A stretch of DNA of 64,000 nt from Rhodopseudomonas sp. AAP120 (GTDB taxonomy: Bacteria; Pseudomonadota; Alphaproteobacteria; Rhizobiales; Xanthobacteraceae). Below are positions 25,556 through 33,441 of the stretch, piece by piece (the first letter of the stretch is position 1; each line of letters starts with the position of its first letter). The notes under the pieces are model-generated. The model was not told where the DNA came from. It worked only from the letters and a program-made list of their open reading frames with translations, and did not search any database. The DNA lies in the NCBI RefSeq assembly GCF_001295845.1, contig NZ_LJIC01000016.1, positions 1-64,000 on the forward strand. Reading direction: 5' to 3'. The position numbers were made by a program, and so were the translations under genes.

Positions 25556-27868
25556 ATGGCGCGCGTGCAGGCGGCGAGCGCCTGCGTACAGTCCGATTCG
25601 ATCAAAGGACTTGCGCAGTCGATCGCTAAACCGGCCTACCATCGGCTGTTGACGGCCGAGCCGGTGCTCCGCCGCGCCGTCCCGATCCTGATTATCGCAT
25701 TCCTCGTGACGATCTGCTTCGGCGCCGCCGTACAGGTCGTCGATCAGACGCGCCAGAAGAACTCCGCGCTCAATCGCGACTTGTGTGCGCTCGCCGATCT
25801 GCTCGCCGAACGCCTTGAACATATCGGCGTTGTTCGACTCGACCGCCCCGCCTCGGTCGAGCGTCTGCAGAATCTGCTGCCTGCCCTGATTCCGTCCTGG
25901 GGCATCGCCGCCGGCCGGCACGTGATCGTCACCGGCATCGATCAGCGCGTGCTGGCGCGCGTGCCCGGCGACGACAGCGCCCGCACCGCCAACAAGTTTC
26001 TCGAGATCATCAGCGCTGCGCCGCCGCTCACCCGTTCGGCGCAGCAAGGCACCGTCTCCGAGATCGTATTGCCGAGCGGCGCCACGGCGTTGGCGACGCT
26101 GCACATCGTCAAGTCCCTGCCCGGCCAGGTGATCATCATCCAGGAGGACACCAGCTCGTTCCTGCGCTCCAACGCCGCGCTGCAGATCACGCTGTCCGCC
26201 ACCACCGGTTTCGTCGTGCTGATCCTCGGCTTTGCGTTTCACTGGCAGTCGACGCGCGCCCGGGAAGGCGATCTGATCAACGACGCGGTACGCAGCCGCA
26301 TCGACACCGCGCTCAACCGCGGGCGCTGCGGTTTGTGGGACTGGGATCTGTCGCGCGGCCGCATCTTCTGGTCGCGGTCGATGTTCGAACTGCTCGGCCT
26401 CGAGAGCCGCAGCGACCTTCTGACGTTCGGCGAGGTCAACGCGCTGGTCAATGGCGACGACATCGATCTGTTCGCGATCGGCGACAAGCTGATCGCCGGC
26501 AACGCCGATCACATCGACCACAGCTTCCGGATGCGCCATGCCAACGGCCACTGGATCTGGCTGCGGATGCGCTGCGAACTGAGCCAGGAGACTCTCACCG
26601 ACAACAAGCACCTGATCGGCATCGCGGTCGACGTCACCGAACAGAAGAGTCTTGCCGAGCGTACCGTCGAGGCCGACCTGCGGCTGCGCGATGCGATCGA
26701 GACGATCCCTGAGGCGTTCGTGCTGTGGGATGCCGACAATCGTCTGGTGCTGTGCAATTCGCATTTCCAGCGGCTGCACAAGTTGCCCGACTCGGCGGTC
26801 GCACCGGGCACATCCTACGAGACGGTGATCGAAGTCGGCCGGATGCCGGAAATCCGGACCCGACTCACCGACGTCGGCGGCTCGGCACCGGGCGCACGCA
26901 CTTTCGAGGCGCAGCTCGACGACGGCAGCTGGCTCCACATCAGCGAACGGCGCACCAAGGACGGCGGCTACGTCGCTGTCGGCACCGATATCACCCGCAT
27001 CAAGGCACATGAACAAAAGCTCGTCGACAACGACCTGCGGCTGCGTGCCACCGTCGCCGACCTGAAAATTTCGCAGGTGAAGCTCGAGCGCCAGGCGATC
27101 GAGCTCGCCGATCTCGCGCGCAAATACGCCGAGGAAAAGAACCGCGCCGAAGAAGCCAATCAGACCAAGTCGAAATTCCTGGCGAATATGAGCCACGAAC
27201 TGCGCACGCCGCTGAACGCGATCATCGGCTTCTCGGAGATCATGGGCAGCGGCATGTTCGGGTCGCTCGGCTCGGAAAAGTATCAAGAATACTGCCACGA
27301 CATCATGACCAGCGGGCACTATCTGCTGGAGGTGATCAACGACATTCTCGACATGTCGAAGATCGAGGCGGGGCGGATGCGGCTGGAGATGGAAGAGCTC
27401 GACCTCGCCCGCACGCTCGGCGAGTCGCTGAAGGTGGTCGCGGGCCGCGCCCACAACAAGCACCTCGAACTGCGCCCGGAGATCGAAGACGACATTCCGA
27501 TCGTGGCCGACCGGCGCGCCATCAAGCAGATCCTGATCAACCTGCTCTCCAACGCGGTGAAGTTCACACCCGACGGCGGCCGCGTGAAGGTGCGCAGCCG
27601 GACACGGCGGGATTCGATCGTCCTGATGATCGCCGACACCGGCATCGGCATCGCGCCGCAATCGCTGCGGCGGCTCGGTCAGCCGTTCGAGCAGGTCGAG
27701 AGCCAGCTCACCAAGAGCTATCACGGCTCGGGCCTCGGACTGGCGATCGCCAAGTCCCTAACAAAGCTGCACGGCGGTTCGATGCGGCTGCGTTCGACCC
27801 TCGGCGCCGGCACGGTGGTGATGGTCAAGCTCCCACGCAACGGCCGCGCCCGGCAGATGGCCGCCTAA
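25556..27868 (+). CDS. PAS-domain sensor histidine kinase (PleC/DivJ-like core)
   Basis: A 770-residue membrane kinase. TM1 is near residues 42-63 (ILIIAFLVTICFGAAVQVV) and TM2 near 207-228 (FVVLILGFAF), with a periplasmic sensor region between. Two PAS domains follow (WDWDLSRGRIFWSRSMFELLG; EAFVLWDADNRLVLCNSHFQRL), then a coiled coil rich in Glu and Ala. The phosphoacceptor is H547 in NMSHELRTPLNAIIGFSEIM, the form seen in the PleC/DivJ/PdhS group. The ATPase domain has NLLSNAVKFTPDGG, DTGIGI and GSGLGLAI. The ATG at 25556 is preferred over the GTG at 25526. No response regulator gene is adjacent. Confidence 0.87.
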   Translation: MARVQAASACVQSDSIKGLAQSIAKPAYHRLLTAEPVLRRAVPILIIAFLVTICFGAAVQVVDQTRQKNSALNRDLCALADLLAERLEHIGVVRLDRPASVERLQNLLPALIPSWGIAAGRHVIVTGIDQRVLARVPGDDSARTANKFLEIISAAPPLTRSAQQGTVSEIVLPSGATALATLHIVKSLPGQVIIIQEDTSSFLRSNAALQITLSATTGFVVLILGFAFHWQSTRAREGDLINDAVRSRIDTALNRGRCGLWDWDLSRGRIFWSRSMFELLGLESRSDLLTFGEVNALVNGDDIDLFAIGDKLIAGNADHIDHSFRMRHANGHWIWLRMRCELSQETLTDNKHLIGIAVDVTEQKSLAERTVEADLRLRDAIETIPEAFVLWDADNRLVLCNSHFQRLHKLPDSAVAPGTSYETVIEVGRMPEIRTRLTDVGGSAPGARTFEAQLDDGSWLHISERRTKDGGYVAVGTDITRIKAHEQKLVDNDLRLRATVADLKISQVKLERQAIELADLARKYAEEKNRAEEANQTKSKFLANMSHELRTPLNAIIGFSEIMGSGMFGSLGSEKYQEYCHDIMTSGHYLLEVINDILDMSKIEAGRMRLEMEELDLARTLGESLKVVAGRAHNKHLELRPEIEDDIPIVADRRAIKQILINLLSNAVKFTPDGGRVKVRSRTRRDSIVLMIADTGIGIAPQSLRRLGQPFEQVESQLTKSYHGSGLGLAIAKSLTKLHGGSMRLRSTLGAGTVVMVKLPRNGRARQMAA

Positions 27869-28225
27869 ACTCGGGCCTGGTCGAGCCCCGGGTCTCGCCT
27901 GTCGTCGTGGATTTGATCGCGCCTCATCGATGCCGCGAAGCGACAACGCCCTTCCCAAGGCGCCCCGTCCTCATCCTGAGAGTCCTCGAAGCCGCCGCGT
28001 CGAGGGAGACCGACACAGGTCCCGGCCGCGCACGGTTCGAGACGGCGCCTGGCGCCTCCCCACGCCCCCGCAATTGTCGCCGTCGCAGTGTCCCGCAGCC
28101 CATCGATCCACAGCAAAACCGCTGCGACGTCGCGACCACGCTCTCAAGTCGGCACAGATAGACGTGCCGCTGCAGAACGCGTTTCGTTCAGCAGCGGCCA
28201 CGTATCATCCCAACGCTGTTGGCGC
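27869..28225. other. Gene-free stretch between convergent genes
   Basis: The 357 bp lie between the convergent histidine kinase and autotransporter genes. Short frames exist on both strands, but none has a ribosome site or family resemblance. I see no repeat unit and no clear terminator in it. Confidence 0.5.
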
Positions 28226-31200
28226 TTACCAATTCACGCGGGCGCCAGCGGAGACCTGATGGCTGGTCGCGTTGCTGCGGTACTCGCCGTTATAGGCGGC
28301 GAACATCCGGAACGTTTCGGTGTGCCATCCAGAGATCTTGGCGCCGACCAACGCCGCATTGCGGCCGAGCTGCGCTCCCTGAACCAGGAACGGCTGATCG
28401 AGCAGCGCCGCCTGGCTGACCAGGGTGGTGTCTCGCAGATCGTAACCCCAGCCGACCTTGAGCTCCGGCATCACGGTGACGCCGTCGACTGTCCTTAGAC
28501 GCGCGCTCAACGCGGTGCCAAGTGTGGTGGTCAGCTTGTCGTACGTCCTCGCCTCATAGGCGAGGCCGAACGACGGTTGGTTCTCGCTATAGGCATCGCG
28601 GCGGAAGCCCTGCCAGCTCAGGCCGGCGAACGGCTTCAGCGTGACGTTGGGCGCGACCGCAAAGCGATAGCCGGCTTCCAGCGCGGTGCCGACACCGACA
28701 CCATTGGCACTGCCCTGCAGGCTGGCGGGCGAGAACATGATCTGTCGGCTGGTCGACATCTGGCTCGGACCGGCCGCCACCCTGACGTCGATGACGGCAG
28801 CGCCCGGCGTCCAGCTCGCATAGGCCGCGCCAGCATAAGTATCCGACTTGCCTTGCGTGTCGGCGCTGGTAGCGGTCGTGCGGGCATAGCCGAACGCACC
28901 GCCGGCCACGAAGCTGTTGGAGAAGCGGCGATCGGCACCGACGACGAAGCCGCCGCTGGTCGCCTTGGAGCCAGCGAGATCCGCACTGTCGCGAACACGG
29001 GCGTCGCGGCCGAAGCCCTGCCCCCAAGCCGACCAACCATCCTGCACGCGCTCCGCCGGCGTGACTGCGGCGAACGCGTTCATTGCCGAAGAGGTTTCGG
29101 CGGTCATCGTGTTGCGTCCCGCATAAGACAGCGCGAACGATTGCGCGGCTCCGTTCTGCCCCTGCTCGCCGCCGAGCACGATCGTCTCCTGGCGGTCACC
29201 AATCGCACCCAGGAAGCCGGTGAACGCCTGCAGCGACGAACTGGACACGGCTGGCTGCCCCGGCCCCGCCAGCTGGCTCAATGCCTTGTCGTACTGCGCT
29301 TCGGTGTCGAGCCGGTACAGCGAGTCGAACAGCGCTTTTTCGCGAGCCGAGGGCAGTACACCAGCCGCCGGCCGCGCGCCGTCGAGCGCGCCGGCGACCG
29401 AGCGCTGGTTGGCGCCGAGCTGGCCGCTGGCCGCGAAGCTGCTGAAGCTCGCCGGCGTGACGACCAGCGTCAGCGCCGCGGGATCGTACACCAGATCGAA
29501 CCGGGTGTTCGCCGCGAGCCCTGCGGTCGGTTGCGACAGCGAGGAGAAGCTGCCGGCGGTGCTGGCGCCGTTCTGCGCCTGCACGATGGCGAAGTCGGTG
29601 CCGAGGGCCGGCGTATAGTTACTGACGGTGCAGACGCTGCCGCGCAGCACCGGCGTCAGCCTGCCCGCCGCGTAGAACACGTTGCCGGCGCCCGTGACGT
29701 AGATCTTGTCGTAGGTGCCGGGGCCGCCGGGGACGATCAGCGTGCCGTCGATGTCGATCCGCGTCGTCGCTGTGGAGGTCAGCGTCACGTTGCCGTTGAA
29801 GGTCAGGGAGCCGACCGAATTGCCGGTCAGCACCGTGCCGGGCGCGACCGAGTTGTTGGCCACGAGGTCGCCGATGTTCGGCATCTTGCCGGGCGACAAT
29901 GTGCCGGCGATCACCGAGTCGCCGGTCACTGTGCCGAAGCCCGCCAGCGTCGCAGGCTGTGCGACCGAGAGCTTGCCGGAGCTCATTGTCAGTGTGCCGT
30001 CCACCGCCAGGGTACCGAGCTGCGCGAACACGTTGCCGCCCGCATTGGTGCGGCCGGAGACGGTCAGAATGCCGGCGCCTGCCTTGCTGAAGTCCCCCTG
30101 CGTCGTCAGCAGCCGGCTCCAATACGTCGTCTGGTCGGCAGCGACGGTGACCGTGGTGTTCGCAGCCAGCGTGGTCGGTCCGTCCGTCGCGCGATCGAGG
30201 CGGATCAGGCCCTGGCCGAACACGGCGTCGATGCCGGGCGCCCCGAGATCCTCGGTGGTCGAAAACAACAGATGCACCAGGTCTTGCGCATCGTAGGTCG
30301 GATTGGCCTGGATCAGAACGGCGATTGCGCCCGAAACAGTCGGCGCAGCCATCGAGGTGCCCCCCGCAAACCCATAGGTGTTGTCGGGGATCGTCGAATA
30401 GACCTCCGGGCCGGTGCGGTCGTCGCCGCCCGGCGCGGCAACGCACCAGCTCGCGGCAACGCCGCACAGATTGGAGTAATAGGCCGGCGCCTTGGTGATG
30501 CCGACCGACATCACACCGATGATCTGACCGCTCTGATTCTGCAGAGCCGTCGCATCCAGCTTCTGTCCCTGATCGTCATAGACGCCGAGTCCGGCATGGG
30601 CCGGATTGAGGAACGGCAGCAGCGCCAGTCCGGACGGATTGCGCGCGGCGTCCGGATTCGACTCGCGGTCGTTGCCGTTCGCTGCGACGATGATCTTGCC
30701 GGCCTTGAGCGCGTTCAGCGCGGCATTGGCTTCGGCCGTGACGTCTCCGACCGTCCATTCCTTGAGATTGGTCGAGCCGTCGAAATTCGGACCGTAGCTG
30801 GCGTTGTAAACCATGGTGCCGCTGAGACCCGCGAAATAGTTCAGCGCATCGACTGTGGGATCGGTGTTAGCCGCCGCGGAGTAACCGGAGTCGACCTTGC
30901 CGGTCAGAACGCGAAGCGGAATCACATTGGCGTCGTAAGCGACGCCATGCGCCGCGACGTTGTCGAACTTCTCGCCCGCAACGATGCCGGCAACGTGCGA
31001 GCCGTGGATATCGGTGCCATACAACGGCGTAAGCTGAGTCTGGTCGAACAGTTCGCCGTCCTTGACCACATAGTTCCGCCCAAGGTTGGTCACCAGCTTA
31101 TTGGCAAGGCCGTTATTGGTGAGGTCGAAACCGGTATCTGCGACGGTGACGTTGACGCCTGCACCGGTGAAGCCGCGATTGTAGGCGGCTTGGGCGCCGA

Positions 31201-31693
31201 TCATGTCCAGGTTCCAGGTTTGGTCGCGGACGCTGGGCAGCGGACTCGGCAGGTTCGGCGAAGTGTTGTTCGCCATCGCGACGTTCTGGTACGACGTCAG
31301 CGTAAGGCCGGAGGCCGCGGTCGTCCTGGCGGCGATCGTCTGTGCGGCATTGGGTGCCAATGCCAGCGGCTGCCCCGCCGTCATCACGCCGAGATCGGCA
31401 GCCGTCGCGACATTACGTGCCGCGACCGGCGACAGCCCGGCCGCAAACTCCACGACCGCGTTGCGCAGCGCCGGATTGCGATAGGTGCTGTCGTAGGCTT
31501 TGGCGATCAGTTCGCGCTCGCCCTGACGCAGCGCCTCGGCCAGCGTTGCGCGAAGCTGGGTCGAGACCGTGGCCGTTGAAGCGGACCTGAATTTTGCGGC
31601 GGGTTCCGCTGCGGCCACGATTGCTCCGGAAGCGCTCACCAGAAACGTGGTGCAGAGCAACAAAGCCGTATACCTACCAAATCCGTGCGTCAT
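28226..31693 (-). CDS. Subtilisin-like serine protease autotransporter
   Basis: A 1155-residue type V secreted protease. The ATG at 31693 begins MTHGFGRYTALLLCTTFLVS, a typical signal peptide ending near IVAAAEP; the frame upstream of it is not signal-like. The S8 triad is complete: D186 (VADTGFDL), H230 (DIHGSHVAG), S447 (GGTSMAAPT). After about residue 540 a passenger-repeat region (FSKAGAGILTVSGRTNAGG) and beta-helix-like stretches follow. The last 280 or so residues form the autotransporter beta barrel, ending in the aromatic VSAGARVNW. It should be cut and either displayed or released outside the cell. It is divergent from an AraC-type gene. Confidence 0.93.
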   Translation of the reverse strand: MTHGFGRYTALLLCTTFLVSASGAIVAAAEPAAKFRSASTATVSTQLRATLAEALRQGERELIAKAYDSTYRNPALRNAVVEFAAGLSPVAARNVATAADLGVMTAGQPLALAPNAAQTIAARTTAASGLTLTSYQNVAMANNTSPNLPSPLPSVRDQTWNLDMIGAQAAYNRGFTGAGVNVTVADTGFDLTNNGLANKLVTNLGRNYVVKDGELFDQTQLTPLYGTDIHGSHVAGIVAGEKFDNVAAHGVAYDANVIPLRVLTGKVDSGYSAAANTDPTVDALNYFAGLSGTMVYNASYGPNFDGSTNLKEWTVGDVTAEANAALNALKAGKIIVAANGNDRESNPDAARNPSGLALLPFLNPAHAGLGVYDDQGQKLDATALQNQSGQIIGVMSVGITKAPAYYSNLCGVAASWCVAAPGGDDRTGPEVYSTIPDNTYGFAGGTSMAAPTVSGAIAVLIQANPTYDAQDLVHLLFSTTEDLGAPGIDAVFGQGLIRLDRATDGPTTLAANTTVTVAADQTTYWSRLLTTQGDFSKAGAGILTVSGRTNAGGNVFAQLGTLAVDGTLTMSSGKLSVAQPATLAGFGTVTGDSVIAGTLSPGKMPNIGDLVANNSVAPGTVLTGNSVGSLTFNGNVTLTSTATTRIDIDGTLIVPGGPGTYDKIYVTGAGNVFYAAGRLTPVLRGSVCTVSNYTPALGTDFAIVQAQNGASTAGSFSSLSQPTAGLAANTRFDLVYDPAALTLVVTPASFSSFAASGQLGANQRSVAGALDGARPAAGVLPSAREKALFDSLYRLDTEAQYDKALSQLAGPGQPAVSSSSLQAFTGFLGAIGDRQETIVLGGEQGQNGAAQSFALSYAGRNTMTAETSSAMNAFAAVTPAERVQDGWSAWGQGFGRDARVRDSADLAGSKATSGGFVVGADRRFSNSFVAGGAFGYARTTATSADTQGKSDTYAGAAYASWTPGAAVIDVRVAAGPSQMSTSRQIMFSPASLQGSANGVGVGTALEAGYRFAVAPNVTLKPFAGLSWQGFRRDAYSENQPSFGLAYEARTYDKLTTTLGTALSARLRTVDGVTVMPELKVGWGYDLRDTTLVSQAALLDQPFLVQGAQLGRNAALVGAKISGWHTETFRMFAAYNGEYRSNATSHQVSAGARVNW

Positions 31694-32071
31694 GAAAGCA
31701 GCCCCCGTGGCCACGCGCGCGGTTCGTGCGTGGCTTCTCCTCTGTTTCTTCACGCTTCGCGTTCGCAACGCGATGTGTCTGGCGTCGTTGTAAAACAGCC
31801 CTCGAGCGGCGCGACAGTGCGGGATCGCTCCATCCGGCAGGGTCACAGCCGTTTCCTTTGACCGAGCGTCTCAATGACCGCGACGCCCCGGCTGTTGGGG
31901 ATAGCGCGTCCACGCCGCAAGAGATCTCAGCCGATGCCGACCCCCTCGGGGAGGGGGACGGCAGTGCCTATCGGCGTGGCGATTCGTATCCGGCGGCGAA
32001 ATGCGGTAGTATGGGCTTCTCGATCCGGAGCCTGCCGGCCACCGGATCAGGACTTTTCACAAAACTCGTTC
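31694..32071. promoter_or_regulatory. Divergent promoter region, autotransporter / AraC gene
   Basis: The 378 bp separate the autotransporter start from the AraC start and must hold both promoters. An open frame runs through it in phase with each gene, but the residues are Arg-rich and unlike either family. I could not identify a convincing -35/-10 pair or a repeat for the AraC protein. Confidence 0.4.
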
Positions 32072-33073
32072 ATGGCTGCCCTTCCTCGCCTGTTCTACGT
32101 CACCTCCGGTCTCGACGAAGCCAACGCCTTCGCAACCTGGAGCGCGGTGATCTCGCCACTGTTCGAGCCACGCCCGTGCCTGCGTGGCAGCAAAAGCCCG
32201 ACCGGATCGGCGTTCGGCGTGATCATCGGCGATCTCGTGGTCGCCAAGGTTGCGTTCAACGCCCAGGATTTCGTCCGGGACGAGCAGCGTATCGCCGCGA
32301 CGGCGGACCACCTCCTGCTACATCTCTATGTGACCGGGGGGTTCAACGGCACTGTCACCCGGCAGCAGACCACGATCGGCCCCGGCAAGGTCGCCTTGAT
32401 CGACCTCGCCTACCCGCTCGCGACCCGCGCCTTCGCCTCGCGGACGGTGTGTCTAGTGGTGCCGCGCAAGCTGCTGGGCGACCTGCCGCTCGAGACACTG
32501 AAGCCGCGGCTCGACCCGCTGCGCAACGACCTGCTCGCCGCGCACATGCTGTCGCTGCAGGAGCGCAGCGCACAACTGACGACCGATGATGTGGCCAGCA
32601 CGGTCGCCGACACCGCGGACTTCCTCCGGCGCCTGCTCGCGCCGACGGCCCCCGACACGCTGGAGCCGCAGAGAGACACTGACGATACGATCCTGACGCT
32701 GACCGAGGCGCTGATCCGCGAGAACCTGGCGGCACCGGAGCTGTCCCCGGACTGGCTGGCGCAGCGGCTCGACGTCTCCCGTGCCTCGCTGTATCGACTG
32801 TTTGCCGACCGCGGCGGCATCATGCGCTACGTGCAGGAACGGCGGCTGCTCGCAGTCCAGGCCGCGCTGAGCGACCCGCTCGATACCCGACGGCTGTCGC
32901 GTCTGGCGGCCGATCTCGGTTTCAAGAGCGAGGCGCATTTCAGCCGAAGCTTCCGGGCTCGTTTCGGCGTCACAGCCAGCGCCTATCGGCAGGCCCAGCT
33001 CGAAGCCTCAGCGACGATCCAGCTCACCAGTCCCGCCGTGGTGCAGCAATGGTGGACCACGGTCGCTGCCTAG
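32072..33073 (+). CDS. AraC-family transcriptional regulator
   Basis: A 333-residue regulator. The N-terminal half is an AraC-binding-like sensor domain (about residues 30-190, including DHLLLHLYVTGGFNGTV and KVALIDLAYPL). The C-terminal double helix-turn-helix lies at about residues 215-315: NLAAPELSPDWLAQRLDVSRASLYRLFADRGGIMRYVQERRL and LAADLGFKSEAHFSRSFRARFGVTASAYR. I took the ATG at 32072, because the upstream frame is non-family. It is divergent from the subtilisin autotransporter and may control it. Confidence 0.87.
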   Translation: MAALPRLFYVTSGLDEANAFATWSAVISPLFEPRPCLRGSKSPTGSAFGVIIGDLVVAKVAFNAQDFVRDEQRIAATADHLLLHLYVTGGFNGTVTRQQTTIGPGKVALIDLAYPLATRAFASRTVCLVVPRKLLGDLPLETLKPRLDPLRNDLLAAHMLSLQERSAQLTTDDVASTVADTADFLRRLLAPTAPDTLEPQRDTDDTILTLTEALIRENLAAPELSPDWLAQRLDVSRASLYRLFADRGGIMRYVQERRLLAVQAALSDPLDTRRLSRLAADLGFKSEAHFSRSFRARFGVTASAYRQAQLEASATIQLTSPAVVQQWWTTVAA

Positions 33074-33153
33074 TCGTACCGCTTAGCCGAAGTCCGTATT
33101 GTGCGGCCGTCTTGACCGCGTGTAAGAGCGAGGCGACGACGGAGGTCGAGGCG

Positions 33154-33429
33154 TTGAATTTCAGTGCGATCTTCCATCAATTCGCGACATGGACGTTCCG
33201 GGCCGCGATCGCCGGCGGCATCGTCGGCGTGATCTATCTGGCCATGCGTGGCGACGTCGACATGCCTGGCGCACAACTCGTTGCTGCGCAGCGCGCGATG
33301 TCGGCCGCTGAGGCAGTGCCCTGCCAGCCGATCGGCCAAACCGCGACCGGTGAGCTGGTGTATTCGATGGACTGCGAGACGCTGCCTGCCGCCGCGCCCG
33401 CTCTTGGTCCGGCGGCGAACGCCAACTAA
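33154..33429 (+). CDS. Small single-span membrane protein of unknown function
   Basis: A 91-residue protein. No ATG or GTG gives a good start; the TTG at 33154 has GGAGG 8 bp upstream and begins (M)NFSAIFHQFATWTFRAAIAG. One membrane helix is visible (FRAAIAGGIVGVIYLAM). The rest is a presumed periplasmic tail with two cysteines (VPCQPIG, SMDCETLP) that could form a disulphide. I do not recognise a family. It ends 12 bp from the convergent glnE stop. Confidence 0.55.
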   Translation: MNFSAIFHQFATWTFRAAIAGGIVGVIYLAMRGDVDMPGAQLVAAQRAMSAAEAVPCQPIGQTATGELVYSMDCETLPAAAPALGPAANAN

Positions 33430-33441
33430 GACCTCTTCGTC

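Noticed and set aside
25490-27724. A 744-codon open frame on the minus strand
   Set aside because: Antisense shadow of the PAS histidine kinase, which carries intact HisKA and ATPase motifs.
27869-28225. Short open frames on both strands in the gap after the PAS kinase
   Set aside because: None has a ribosome site, family pattern or conserved-looking composition.
28577-31579. A 1000-codon open frame on the plus strand
   Set aside because: It is antisense to the autotransporter gene, whose catalytic triad and barrel are clear. The translation is Arg/Asp-rich with no domain.
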